From the NCBI GenBank assembly GCA_023450935.1, contig JAEXGH010000008.1, forward strand, positions 45,437 through 109,436: a stretch of DNA of 64,000 nucleotides. The letters run 5' to 3'. Source of the stretch: Verrucomicrobiota bacterium (GTDB taxonomy: Bacteria; Verrucomicrobiota; Verrucomicrobiia; Opitutales; Intestinicryptomonadaceae). A model generated the notes under the pieces. That model was not told the origin of the DNA. It did no database searches and saw only the letters and a program-made list of their open reading frames with translations. Below, one piece after another: positions 8,342-17,466 of the stretch. The position numbers and the translations under genes were made by a program. Numbering within the stretch: position 1 is the stretch's first letter; each line of letters starts with the position of its first letter.

Positions 8342-8731
8342 ATGAGCGATATATTTGTATCAGTAGGCCGCCGCAAAACCTCCGTGGCAAGAGTCCGCCT
8401 TACAAAGGGCGAAGGCAAGCTTGTCGTCAACAACAAGCCCATTGAAGAATACTGCTACACCGACCAGTTGTCGATGTTGGCGTTGCGTCCGTTGGTCGCC
8501 ACTTCAATGCGCAATGCCGTTGACGCATTCATCAAGGTCGAAGGCGGCGGGCCGGTCGGTCAGGCGGGCGCAATCAGCCACGGTTTGGCGAGAGCTTTGG
8601 AAAAGATGGACTCCACTTTGAGAGCCGCGTTGAAGAAAGACGGTTTGATGACCAGAGACCCGCGTTCCAAGGAACGTAAGAAGCCTGGTCAGCCGGGTGC
8701 TCGTAGACGCTTCCAGTTCTCAAAACGTTAA
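8342..8731 (+). CDS. rpsI: 30S ribosomal protein S9
   Basis: A small-subunit protein of 129 aa. It opens with SVGRRKTSVARVRL and ends with the conserved KKPGQPGARRRFQFSKR tail, whose terminal Lys-Arg reaches the P-site tRNA. It is co-transcribed with rplM and followed by a terminator. Confidence 0.98.
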   Translation: MSDIFVSVGRRKTSVARVRLTKGEGKLVVNNKPIEEYCYTDQLSMLALRPLVATSMRNAVDAFIKVEGGGPVGQAGAISHGLARALEKMDSTLRAALKKDGLMTRDPRSKERKKPGQPGARRRFQFSKR

Positions 8732-8756
8732 TTCGTTTTCGGACATTTCTCACTGG

Positions 8757-8788
8757 AGCCCTTCCGCGAGTGCGGAGGGGCTTTTATG
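8757..8788 (+). terminator. rho-independent terminator after rpsI
   Basis: The stem AGCCCTTCCGC / GCGGAGGGGCT with a GAGT loop is followed by TTTA. Confidence 0.75.
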
Positions 8789-8817
8789 CTTTTTGGGAAT
8801 ATTTCAAAAGGATTTTT

Positions 8818-9849
8818 ATGAAAACAAAAATAGGTATTGTCGGCGCGTCGGGATACGCGGGTATTGAAATAGTGAAACTCATTGCCCGCCACCCCAATGT
8901 GGAGTTGGGTTGTGTTACTTCCAGAAGCCTCGCAGGAACGCCCGTGGCGGAAAATATGCCCGCTCTCAGGCATTTGTTGCCCGCCGATTTGTGTTTCGAA
9001 CAGTCCACGCCCGAAGGCTGCGCCGCAAAGCAGGACATCTCGGTCTGGTTTTTGGCTTTGCCGCACGGAGCGGCCGCCGAATACGCGCGCGCGCTGGTTG
9101 CCGCGGGCAAAAAAGTGCTTGATTTGTCAGCCGACTTCCGCCTGCATTCGCTTGAAATCTACAAAGAATACTACAAACAGGAGCACAACGCCCCCGAGCT
9201 TTTGAAGCTGGGCAAATACGTCATAGCGGAGCTTTTCCCCGTGTCGGGGGACGACAAGCTCATAGCCTGCGCGGGTTGCTATCCCACAAGCATTCTGCTC
9301 CCGCTCATTCCGCTTATGCGCGAGAGGGCGGTCGGCACGGAACACATTGTAATCGACTCCTACAGCGGAGTTTCGGGCGCGGGCAAGAAGGGCGACTTGG
9401 CATACGCCTATTGCGAGCGCAACGAGAGCGCGAAGGCATACGGCCTGCCGAAACACCGCCACAATTCGGAAATAGAAGAGGAGCTTTCAATAGCCGCGGG
9501 CGAAAACGTGATTGTCCAGTTCAATCCGCACCTCGCGCCGATGAGCAGGGGAATTTCGACTACAATCACAATCCCCGCCAAGTTCGAAGGCGTCGAAAAG
9601 GTCTACGAAATCTGGAACAAATACTATGCGAATAGACCTTTTGTAAAAATCCTCAAAAGCGGCGTGTTCCCCGACACTTTGCACGTCAACGGGACGAACC
9701 GTTGCGACATTTCCGCAGTGTTCGACCCGCGCACAAAGAACCTTGTCATTTGCAGCGTAATCGACAATATCGTCAAGGGCGCGAGCGGGCAGGCGGTTCA
9801 GATAATGAATTTGATGATGGGTTTCGACGAAACGGCGGGCCTGTTGTGA
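8818..9849 (+). CDS. argC: N-acetyl-gamma-glutamyl-phosphate reductase
   Basis: NADPH-dependent third step of arginine synthesis. Starting at ATG 8818, preceded by AAAAGGA, gives 343 aa beginning MKTKIGIVGASGYAGIE, with the Rossmann GxxGxxG. The catalytic cysteine lies in the ACAGCYPTSILLPL segment near residue 150. The VIDSYSGVSGAGKKG stretch is also typical. It is the first gene of the argCJBDFG cluster. An upstream in-frame ATG at 8770 overlaps the terminator and is rejected. Confidence 0.96.
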   Translation: MKTKIGIVGASGYAGIEIVKLIARHPNVELGCVTSRSLAGTPVAENMPALRHLLPADLCFEQSTPEGCAAKQDISVWFLALPHGAAAEYARALVAAGKKVLDLSADFRLHSLEIYKEYYKQEHNAPELLKLGKYVIAELFPVSGDDKLIACAGCYPTSILLPLIPLMRERAVGTEHIVIDSYSGVSGAGKKGDLAYAYCERNESAKAYGLPKHRHNSEIEEELSIAAGENVIVQFNPHLAPMSRGISTTITIPAKFEGVEKVYEIWNKYYANRPFVKILKSGVFPDTLHVNGTNRCDISAVFDPRTKNLVICSVIDNIVKGASGQAVQIMNLMMGFDETAGLL

Positions 9850-9872
9850 TGTAATTTAAAAAAGGCAAAAAA

Positions 9873-11108
9873 ATGAAAAAGAATTATACAATCGACGTCC
9901 GTGATGACGCAATCGGCGTATGCGCGGTGCAGGGCTTCAAAGCGGGAGCGGCGGCGGCGGATATCCGCAACAAAAACGATTTCGAAAGGCTCGATACGGC
10001 AGTCGTCGTTTCCGATGTTCTGGCTACGGCGGCCGGCGTATTCACAACAAACGACGTCAAAGCAGCTCCCGTTTTGACCGACATTTCCAACCTCGAACGT
10101 TCCACGAAAGTTCGCGCAATTGTCGCCAACAGCGGCAATGCCAACGCATGCACGGGCGACAGGGGCATGGACGACGCCCGCAACACCTGTAAATATCTCG
10201 CCGAAAAATTGGGCGTGGAGCAGCAGCAGATTTTGGTTTGCTCAACGGGCAGAATCGGCGAATTTATGCCGATGCAAAAACTTCAGAACGGCATCGATGC
10301 GGCTCTCGGGGGTTTGGCGGACACGGAGGACGCCTCTCGGGCGGCTTCGCGCGCCATCATGACTTCCGACACTCGCCCGAAGACGGTGGAAGTCAATGTC
10401 GAATTCCACGGCAAAAAACTCAAAATAGCGGGAATGGCGAAGGGAGCGGGAATGATTGAGCCGAATATGGCCACAATGCTCGCGTTCATTGTAAGCGACG
10501 CAAAAATATCGCAGAGCCTCCTGAAAGAGTGCCTGAAATTCGCCGCAAACAAGTCGTTCAACAGAATCACCGTAGACGGCGACATGAGCACCAACGACAC
10601 CGTCTTGTGCCTGTGCAACGGTATGGGGGCGGAGGTTTCCGAAAACGACGCCGACTCAATAATGGCTTTCCGTCAGGGGTTGCTTGAGGCCTCGCGCGCG
10701 CTTGCCCGAAAAATCGTCGGCGACGGCGAAAAAATCACGAAAGTGGTTGAAGTGAACGTGCTCGGGGCAAGAACCGAAGAGCAGGCGGAGAAAATCTGCC
10801 GCAGCATAGGCAATTCGCTTTTGGTGAAGTCCTCATGGTTCGGCGAAGATCCCAACTGGGGGCGCATTACCGACTCCGCCGGCTACGCGCGCACGGGAAT
10901 TGTTCTGGAAAAAATCGACCTCGACTACGACGGCATTCCCGTCCTCAAGGCGGGGCAGCCCGTCGCCGAAAACAAGCCTCTCTGGAAACAGGCGGTCTCG
11001 AAGAAAACGTTTTCGATAAACCTGAATCTGAATCTGGGCACGGCTTCGGAGTCGATTTTGGCGGCCGACCTCACCGAAGGCTACGTCAATTTCAACAAGG
11101 GCGAGTAG
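9873..11108 (+). CDS. argJ: bifunctional glutamate N-acetyltransferase / amino-acid acetyltransferase ArgJ
   Basis: Transfers the acetyl group from N-acetylornithine to glutamate, which makes the pathway cyclic. At 411 aa it is full length. The self-cleavage and nucleophile residue is Thr201 in MIEPNMATMLAFI. The DGDMSTNDTV and SSWFGEDPNWGRI motifs are present. The SNGNANACTG-like anion-hole region appears as ANSGNANACTGDRG. As no argE is nearby, acetyl recycling by ArgJ is the expected route. It lies 23 bp after argC; argB starts one base after its stop. Confidence 0.96.
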   Translation: MKKNYTIDVRDDAIGVCAVQGFKAGAAAADIRNKNDFERLDTAVVVSDVLATAAGVFTTNDVKAAPVLTDISNLERSTKVRAIVANSGNANACTGDRGMDDARNTCKYLAEKLGVEQQQILVCSTGRIGEFMPMQKLQNGIDAALGGLADTEDASRAASRAIMTSDTRPKTVEVNVEFHGKKLKIAGMAKGAGMIEPNMATMLAFIVSDAKISQSLLKECLKFAANKSFNRITVDGDMSTNDTVLCLCNGMGAEVSENDADSIMAFRQGLLEASRALARKIVGDGEKITKVVEVNVLGARTEEQAEKICRSIGNSLLVKSSWFGEDPNWGRITDSAGYARTGIVLEKIDLDYDGIPVLKAGQPVAENKPLWKQAVSKKTFSINLNLNLGTASESILAADLTEGYVNFNKGE

Positions 11109-11109
11109 T

Positions 11110-12012
11110 ATGGACATCGACGAAATCACGAAAAAAGCCGACGTCCTCATAGAGGCGTTGCCGTATGTGCGCCGCTTCCACGGCGCGGTGTTCGTTGTAA
11201 AATACGGCGGAGCGTTTATGGACGATCCCAACCCCGAAATCCGCGCGCGCGTTGCCCGCGACATCGCTTTCTTGGCGGCTGTGGGCATAAACGTGGTGGT
11301 AGTTCACGGCGGCGGCAAGGCAATCAGCCGCGCAATGGCGGGAAGCGGGCTCAAGCCCGAGTTCAAAAACGGCATGCGCGTAACGGATGAAAAAACGGTG
11401 AAAATAGTCGAAAAAGTCCTCAATGAAGACGTAAACCGCGAAATCTGCCAAATGCTCGCAGCTCAGGGTTGCGACGCCGTTTCGGTGCGCGGCAACGACG
11501 TTTTCAAGTGCAAAAAACACTCGCCCGTTGACGAAAACGGCAACTTGCTCGACATCGGCTATGTGGGCGAAGTTGACGGCGTCGATACCGCGGCAATAGA
11601 AAAACTTTTGGCGGAGGGCAAAACCCCCGTAATCTCTCCGATTGCAATCGGGCGCGACGACAACCACGCATACAACACGAACGCCGACGTCGCCGCGGCG
11701 GCCGCCGCCGGCGCGCTGAAGGCGTTGCGCTTGGTATTCCTCTGCGATGTTCCCGGTCTTATGCGCGACCCGAAAGACCGCTCGACGCTCATCTCGCACC
11801 TGCCCGTTACGGAGGTGGAAAAACTCAAGCGCGAAGGCATTATCGGCGGCGGAATGATTCCCAAAGTCGATAGCGGCGTTCGCGCAATAGAAAACGGCGT
11901 CCACAGAATACACTTTATAGACGGATATATGCCGCACAGCCTGCTGCTGGAAATCTTCACCGACACGGGTATCGGCACTGAAATCGTCAATCCCGCGGTT
12001 GTGAACAAATAA
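11110..12012 (+). CDS. argB: acetylglutamate kinase
   Basis: Phosphorylates N-acetylglutamate, the usual arginine-feedback point. At 300 aa it contains VVKYGGAFM and VVVHGGGKAIS (nucleotide and substrate glycine loops), and GMIPKVDSGVRAIENGVHRIHFIDG near the C terminus. The N-terminal extension with ALPYVRRFHGAVFVVKYGGAFM is the type seen in arginine-sensitive hexameric NAGKs. It is tightly coupled with argJ. Confidence 0.95.
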   Translation: MDIDEITKKADVLIEALPYVRRFHGAVFVVKYGGAFMDDPNPEIRARVARDIAFLAAVGINVVVVHGGGKAISRAMAGSGLKPEFKNGMRVTDEKTVKIVEKVLNEDVNREICQMLAAQGCDAVSVRGNDVFKCKKHSPVDENGNLLDIGYVGEVDGVDTAAIEKLLAEGKTPVISPIAIGRDDNHAYNTNADVAAAAAAGALKALRLVFLCDVPGLMRDPKDRSTLISHLPVTEVEKLKREGIIGGGMIPKVDSGVRAIENGVHRIHFIDGYMPHSLLLEIFTDTGIGTEIVNPAVVNK

Positions 12013-12022
12013 ATTAATCGAA

Positions 12023-13219
12023 ATGACGACTCTTGAAAAAGCCAAAAAATACGCAATGCCTAACTTCGGCGAAAGAGACTTTGTGGTCTCGTCGGGGAAG
12101 GGCAGCTATGTGTTCGACGAAAACGGCGCAAAGTATCTCGACTTCGGCGCGGGAATCGCGGTTGTGAGCCTCGGACACGCCAACCCGCGCTGGGTGAAGG
12201 CGGTCGCCACGCAGGCGGCTACGCTTGCGCATTGCAGCAATCTTTATCTTACAAAACCCAACGCCGACTTGTGCGAATCGCTCGTAAAGCGCATCGGCGC
12301 GGGCAAGGTTTTGATGTGCAACAGCGGCACGGAGGCCAACGAGGGGCTCATCAAGGCGGCGCGCCTGCACGGCTGCGCGGTCTCGGGCAAAGAGGGCGCA
12401 AAGGCGCGAATAATCACGGCGGTAAACGGCTTCCACGGAAGGACGCTCGGGGCGGTCGCCGCCACTGCGCAGAAGAAAATCCAGCACGGGTTCGCGCCCA
12501 TTTTGCAGGGTTTTTCATACGGCGAATTCAACAAACTCGAAAGCTTTGAAAAACTCATGGGCGACGATGTCGCGGCGATTCTTGTCGAGCCCGTTCAGGG
12601 CGAAAGCGGCGTTACCCCCGCAACAAAGGAATTTTTGAAAGGCTTGCGCGCTCTCTGCGACAAATACAACGCAATGCTGCTTTTCGACGAAGTCCAATGC
12701 GGCGTTGCGCGTTCGGGCAAATTCTTGGCGTGCCAGAAATTCGGCGTCAAGCCCGACGGCGTTTCTTTGGCAAAGGGGCTGGCGGGCGGCTTCCCGATAG
12801 GCGCAATATGGCTTGCAAAGCCGTTTCAAGACCTGTTCACTGCGGGGACGCACGGCACAACTTTCGGCGGAAACCCGCTCGCCTGCGCGGCCGCGTTGGC
12901 GACTTTGGCGGAAATCGACTCCAAAAAGCTCGCCGATAACGCAACAAAGATGGGTGCGAAGCTGTCGAAAGGGCTTTCGGCGATTGTCAAAAAATATCCC
13001 GAAAAACTCGCAACCGAACGCGGACTCGGGCTTATGCGCGCCGCAATTTTCACCGAAAAATACAAGAATACCGACGTCTGCGCGGCGTTGCGCCGCAACG
13101 GGCTTCTGCTTATCCCCTCGGGCGCGAACGGGTTGCGCTTCCTTCCCCCGCTGAACGTTTCGGCGGCGGAAGTGGACAAGGCTTTGAAAATTTTCGAAAA
13201 AACAGTTGAAAGGATATAA
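12023..13219 (+). CDS. argD: acetylornithine aminotransferase
   Basis: A class-III PLP aminotransferase of 398 aa. Motifs are CNSGTEANEGLIKAAR, NGFHGRTLGAVAAT, LLFDEVQCGVARSGKF, and the Schiff-base lysine in SLAKGLAGGFPIGA. THGTTFGGNPLACAAALA follows. Expression as part of the arg operon is likely (10-bp gap after argB, 2 bp before argF). Confidence 0.95.
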   Translation: MTTLEKAKKYAMPNFGERDFVVSSGKGSYVFDENGAKYLDFGAGIAVVSLGHANPRWVKAVATQAATLAHCSNLYLTKPNADLCESLVKRIGAGKVLMCNSGTEANEGLIKAARLHGCAVSGKEGAKARIITAVNGFHGRTLGAVAATAQKKIQHGFAPILQGFSYGEFNKLESFEKLMGDDVAAILVEPVQGESGVTPATKEFLKGLRALCDKYNAMLLFDEVQCGVARSGKFLACQKFGVKPDGVSLAKGLAGGFPIGAIWLAKPFQDLFTAGTHGTTFGGNPLACAAALATLAEIDSKKLADNATKMGAKLSKGLSAIVKKYPEKLATERGLGLMRAAIFTEKYKNTDVCAALRRNGLLLIPSGANGLRFLPPLNVSAAEVDKALKIFEKTVERI

Positions 13220-13221
13220 CG

Positions 13222-14178
13222 ATGGTTCGTTCATTTCTAAGAGATACGGATTTTACGCCGCAGGAGGCTACGGAAGTGTTCAACCTTGCCGCGCGCTACA
13301 AGGCGACGCGTTCGGCGGGGGTAATCGACGTTCTCAAAGGCGAAAGCTGGGGCGTGTTGTTCTTCAAAAAGAGCACGCGCACAAGGCTCTCTTTTGAGGC
13401 GGGGCTTTACGAGCTCGGCGCGCACGCAATGGTCATGAATTCAAACGACCTTCAGATTTCGCGCGGCGAAACAATAGAAGATACCGCCCGCATTATGGGC
13501 AGATTCCTCCACGGAATAGTAATCAGAACGTTCGAGCAGGAAATTGTGGAGAAGTTCGCGAAGTATTCGGGGCGTCCCGTGGTAAACGCGCTCACCGACC
13601 TGCTGCATCCGTGCCAAACGTATACGGATATGTTCACGATGATGGAGTATTTCAGCGACGGCGCGCCGAATCCCGAATCAATCAAGGGCAGAAAGCTCGT
13701 GTTCTTCGGCGACACCGCGTGCAATATGGCGTATTCGCTGGCGTTGTCGGGGGCTATGTGCGGCGTTGAGGTAGTTCTTTGCGGCCCGAAGCAATTCAAG
13801 CCCGCGCCCGTTTTGGACACGCTCTTTAAAGACGCAAACCTTGCGCCCACTTGGTCTTTTACTTCAGATCCCATGGAGGCCGCCCGCAATGCCGACGTTC
13901 TCTACACCGACGTCTGGGTGAGCATGGGCAAAGAGGACGAAAAAGCCGAGCGCATCAAAACGATGTCGCCGTATCAGGTCAACAACGCGCTGTTCAAGGC
14001 GGCGAAAAAAGACGCCGTGTTTATGCACTGTCTGCCCGCTCACTCGGGCGAGGAAGTCGCGCAGGAGGTTCTCGACAGCCCGCGCAGCATAATCTTCGAC
14101 GAAGCCGAAAACCGCCTGCACGTCCAGAAGGCGATAGTCAGCTACTTGGTAAACAAAAATCGCCAACTCGGCAAGTAA
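13222..14178 (+). CDS. argF: ornithine carbamoyltransferase
   Basis: Makes citrulline from ornithine and carbamoyl phosphate. The 318-aa protein carries the carbamoyl-phosphate motif KSTRTR (FFKKSTRTRLSFEAG), the LLHPCQTYTDM motif and the ornithine-side HCLPAHSGEEV. VWVSMGKEDE is also typical. It belongs to the arg operon. Confidence 0.96.
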   Translation: MVRSFLRDTDFTPQEATEVFNLAARYKATRSAGVIDVLKGESWGVLFFKKSTRTRLSFEAGLYELGAHAMVMNSNDLQISRGETIEDTARIMGRFLHGIVIRTFEQEIVEKFAKYSGRPVVNALTDLLHPCQTYTDMFTMMEYFSDGAPNPESIKGRKLVFFGDTACNMAYSLALSGAMCGVEVVLCGPKQFKPAPVLDTLFKDANLAPTWSFTSDPMEAARNADVLYTDVWVSMGKEDEKAERIKTMSPYQVNNALFKAAKKDAVFMHCLPAHSGEEVAQEVLDSPRSIIFDEAENRLHVQKAIVSYLVNKNRQLGK

Positions 14179-14240
14179 TGCTGGACAACGGCAAAAGTAT
14201 TGTTAACATGCCCAAATACCAAACTTTTTAAGGAGAAATA

Positions 14241-15500
14241 ATGAAAATCGTTTTAGCATATTCCGGCGGGCTCGACACGTCCGTTCTCGTAAAGTGGATT
14301 AAAGACCGCTTCAATGCGGAAGTCATAACGTTCGCCGCCGACGTAGGGCAGGGCGAGGAGCTTTCGGGCCTTGCCGAAAAGGCGAAGGCAACGGGTGCTT
14401 CGGCGCACTACACGGTTGACCTCAAAGACGAATTCGTTTCGGACTTCATCTACCCGATGATTCGCGCAAACGCCATCTACGAAGGCCAGTATTATCTGGG
14501 CACGTCGATAGCGCGCCCGCTTATCGCAAAAGCTCAGGTGGAAATCGCCAAGAAGGAAAATGCCGACGCCGTAGCACACGGCGCAACGGGCAAGGGCAAC
14601 GACCAGTGCCGCTTCGAAATCTCCTACGCGGCTCTCGCGCCCGACTTGCAGATTATCTCCCCGTGGCGAATGGACGACTTCCGTGCCGCATTCCCCGGCA
14701 GAAGCGAAATGATTGAATACTGCCGCAAGCACAACATCAACGTTCAGGCTTCCGCGAAAAAGCCGTATTCGATGGACAGAAATATGCTCCACATCTCCTA
14801 CGAGGCGGGCATTTTGGAAGACCCGTGGTTCGACCCGACCGTCCCCGAGAACAAGGACATGTTCAAGACGACCGTTTCGCCCGAAGATGCGCCCGACCGC
14901 CCCACATACCTCGATCTCGACTTCGAAAAGGGCGACTGCGTTGCAGTCAACGGCAAGAGAATGAAGCCCTCCGAAGTGCTGATGTTCCTGAATAAGGTAG
15001 GCGGCGAAAACGGCGTCGGCAGAGTCGATATTGTCGAAAACCGCTTCGTCGGAATGAAAAGCCGCGGCGTTTATGAAACCCCCGGCGGCACGATTTTGGA
15101 ATTCGCCCACCGCAATATGGAGACAATTACGATGGACAGGGAAGTCATGCACCTGCGCGACCAGTTCATTCCCAAATACGCCGAACTCATCTACAACGGC
15201 TTCTGGTATGCGCCCGAACGCGAGGCGTTGCAGGCGTTTGTCGATAAGAGTCAGGAATGCGTATCGGGAACGGTCCGCGTAAAGCTCTACAAGGGCAACA
15301 TAATCTGCGTAGGCAGAAAGAGCCCCCTGAGCCTCTACGACGAAAACATCGCAAGCATGGAGGGCGTAAAGAGCGAATACAACCAGAACGACGCCTCCGG
15401 CTTTATCCGCCTGCAGGCTTTGCGTCTGCGCCAGCGCGCCCGCAAACAGGGCGTAAGCGATGAAATATTCGCAACAAAATCGAACCTCGTTCGCCAATAG
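14241..15500 (+). CDS. argG: argininosuccinate synthase
   Basis: ATP-dependent ligation of citrulline and aspartate. The 419-aa protein begins KIVLAYSGGLDTSVLVKW (PP-loop SGGLDTS) and contains AHGATGKGNDQCRFE and YLGTSIARPLIAK. AAGGAG precedes the ATG. argH is absent from the window, so the last step is encoded elsewhere. The gene is followed by a foldback and a terminator. Confidence 0.97.
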   Translation: MKIVLAYSGGLDTSVLVKWIKDRFNAEVITFAADVGQGEELSGLAEKAKATGASAHYTVDLKDEFVSDFIYPMIRANAIYEGQYYLGTSIARPLIAKAQVEIAKKENADAVAHGATGKGNDQCRFEISYAALAPDLQIISPWRMDDFRAAFPGRSEMIEYCRKHNINVQASAKKPYSMDRNMLHISYEAGILEDPWFDPTVPENKDMFKTTVSPEDAPDRPTYLDLDFEKGDCVAVNGKRMKPSEVLMFLNKVGGENGVGRVDIVENRFVGMKSRGVYETPGGTILEFAHRNMETITMDREVMHLRDQFIPKYAELIYNGFWYAPEREALQAFVDKSQECVSGTVRVKLYKGNIICVGRKSPLSLYDENIASMEGVKSEYNQNDASGFIRLQALRLRQRARKQGVSDEIFATKSNLVRQ

Positions 15501-15515
15501 CAAATGAATTGTTTT

Positions 15516-15584
15516 GCAGCCATTCTCAACCTGTTCGACAGCCGACTTCGTAGCGAAATCGGCTCTCGGCGTTGTGGAATCTGC
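15516..15584. repeat. imperfect foldback between argG and leuA
   Basis: The inner arms AGCCGACTTCG (15540-15550) and CGAAATCGGCT (15554-15564) have one mismatch around the apex TAG. The outer arms GCAG...ATTC...AAC and GTTGTGGAATCTGC also pair with bulges. It resembles the other large intergenic foldbacks in layout but not clearly in sequence. Confidence 0.4.
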
Positions 15585-15608
15585 TAACGGTTTTTAAATT
15601 TTCATTCG

Positions 15609-15644
15609 GGCACGATTTCACATTTTGAATTCGTGCCTTTTTTT
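15609..15644 (+). terminator. rho-independent terminator upstream of leuA
   Basis: The stem GGCACGA / TCGTGCC with a 15-base loop is followed by TTTTTTTAA. It ends the arg operon 18 bp before leuA. Confidence 0.7.
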
Positions 15645-15662
15645 AATTAGATTGGATTTTTT

Positions 15663-17330
15663 ATGAAAGATTGGACAGGCAAATACTCGAGGCGTTTCGA
15701 CATCGAAATGCCCGACAGACAGTGGCCGAGCAGGCATATTGAAAAAGCCCCAGTGTGGTGCAGCGTGGATTTGCGCGACGGCAATCAGGCGTTGGCGGTC
15801 CCGATGAACGTTGACGAAAAACTAAAGCTTTACAATACGCTGCTGAAAGTCGGCTTTAGGCAGATTGAAGTGGGTTTCCCCGCAGCAAGCGACACCGAGT
15901 TCCGCTTCCTGCGCAAGATTGTCGATGAAAAACTCATACCCGACGGCGTTGCGGTGCAGGTGCTCACGCAGGCGCGCGAACACCTCATCAGAAAGACGTT
16001 CGAGTCTCTCGAAGGCTGCAGGGAGGCGATAGTCCATCTCTACAACAGCACTTCGCCGTTGCAGCGTAAGGTGACGTTCCACATGTCGCGCGCGGAGATA
16101 GTCGATATTGCAAAGCAGGGCGCAAAACTCGTCCGCGCAATGGCGGACGAAGCTGAGGCAAAGGGCACGAAAATCCGTCTGGAGTATTCGCCCGAAAGCT
16201 TCAGCGACACCGAACTCGACTTCGCCCTCGACATCTGCGAAGAAGTCAAGGCAATCTGGAAGCCCACCGCTGACAATAAAATCATCATCAACCTTCCCGA
16301 AACCGTCCAGTATAGCTCGCCCAACGTATACGCCGACCAAATCGAGTGGATGTGCCGCCATATCTCGCAGCGCGACTGCGTTGAAATAAGCCTGCACACC
16401 CACAACGACAGAGGCACGGGCGTGGCCGCTACGGAGCTTGGGCTTATGGCGGGCGCGGACAGGGTCGAGGGCACGCTCTTCGGCAACGGCGAGCGCACGG
16501 GCAATCTCGATATCGTGACGGTTGCGCTTAATATGCACGCCGAGGGGGTGGAGTCGGGGCTCGACTTTTCCGATCTGCCCGCAATCAAACGCGTCTACGA
16601 GGAATGCACTAAAATGAGCGTTCCCCCGCGCCACCCATATGCGGGCGACTTGGTTTTCACCGCCTTCAGCGGCTCGCACCAAGACGCAATCAAAAAGGGT
16701 ATGGATTTGCGCAAACGCGAACATATCGCGCATTGGGAAGTTCCGTATCTGCTTATCGACCCTACCGACATCGGCTGCTCATACGAGGCAATAATCAGAA
16801 TCAATTCGCAAAGCGGCAAGGGAGGAGTGGCGTATGTTTTGGCGGACAAATTCGGGCTTGACCTCCCTAGGGCGATGCACCAGCAGGTCGGCGATTTCGT
16901 CAACGGCGAAGCCGACAAAGAGGGCAAGGAGCTTTCGCCCGACGAAATCTACGCAATCTTCAGGAAGGAGTTTATCGAACGCACCGAACCGCTAAAACTC
17001 GTTTCCTATCGTGTGAATGCGGCGGCCGGCGAAAACAGTGTGGAAATTTCCGCGGACGTTGTTTTCAAGGGAGAACGCAAGACAATTTCGGCGGTCGGCA
17101 ACGGGCCCGTCAATGCGTTTGTAAACGCCCTCGACGCGGCGGGAATAAAGAACTTCAAGCTTGTCGATTACTGCTCGCATGCAATAGGCGCGGGGTCGGC
17201 TACGAATTCCGCGGCGTATATCTGCCTTGAAACGAAATCTTCGGAGAAACGCGTGTGGGGCGTGGGCTTGCATTCTAACATAGAGCACGCCGCTCTTGAC
17301 GCGCTTGTGTGCGCCTACAATAGGCAATAG
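15663..17330 (+). CDS. leuA: 2-isopropylmalate synthase (long, LeuA2-type)
   Basis: Condenses acetyl-CoA with 2-oxoisovalerate at the start of leucine synthesis. The 555-aa protein has the long-form (type 2) architecture. It opens with WTGKYSRRFDIEMPDRQWPS, then WCSVDLRDGNQAL (metal site), HTHNDRGTGVAATEL (metal His), and a C-terminal LeuA allosteric domain (about 430-550) with ISADVVFKGERKTISAVGNGPVNAFVNAL. It is monocistronic, flanked by terminators. No leuBCD is nearby. Confidence 0.95.
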   Translation: MKDWTGKYSRRFDIEMPDRQWPSRHIEKAPVWCSVDLRDGNQALAVPMNVDEKLKLYNTLLKVGFRQIEVGFPAASDTEFRFLRKIVDEKLIPDGVAVQVLTQAREHLIRKTFESLEGCREAIVHLYNSTSPLQRKVTFHMSRAEIVDIAKQGAKLVRAMADEAEAKGTKIRLEYSPESFSDTELDFALDICEEVKAIWKPTADNKIIINLPETVQYSSPNVYADQIEWMCRHISQRDCVEISLHTHNDRGTGVAATELGLMAGADRVEGTLFGNGERTGNLDIVTVALNMHAEGVESGLDFSDLPAIKRVYEECTKMSVPPRHPYAGDLVFTAFSGSHQDAIKKGMDLRKREHIAHWEVPYLLIDPTDIGCSYEAIIRINSQSGKGGVAYVLADKFGLDLPRAMHQQVGDFVNGEADKEGKELSPDEIYAIFRKEFIERTEPLKLVSYRVNAAAGENSVEISADVVFKGERKTISAVGNGPVNAFVNALDAAGIKNFKLVDYCSHAIGAGSATNSAAYICLETKSSEKRVWGVGLHSNIEHAALDALVCAYNRQ

Positions 17331-17348
17331 CGCGCGCTTGCCAAAGAC

Positions 17349-17381
17349 AAAGCGTCAGCCCCGGGGGGTTGACGCTTTTTG
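17349..17381 (+). terminator. rho-independent terminator after leuA
   Basis: The stem AAAGCGTCAGCC / GGTTGACGCTTT, with one G-U pair, is followed by TTGTTT. Confidence 0.8.
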
Positions 17382-17466
17382 TTTGACCAAACGGACAACG
17401 GAAACAAAAACGGGACGGCGCATACGGTTTTCGCCGCCGCCAAATTGCGCATTTGCGCCGAACGCG

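Noticed and set aside
11092..12045. 317-aa minus-strand open frame
   Set aside because: Antisense of argB, which is complete and in a clear operon.
14253..15503. 416-aa minus-strand open frame opposite argG
   Set aside because: It lies fully antisense to a complete argininosuccinate synthase with no family motif of its own.
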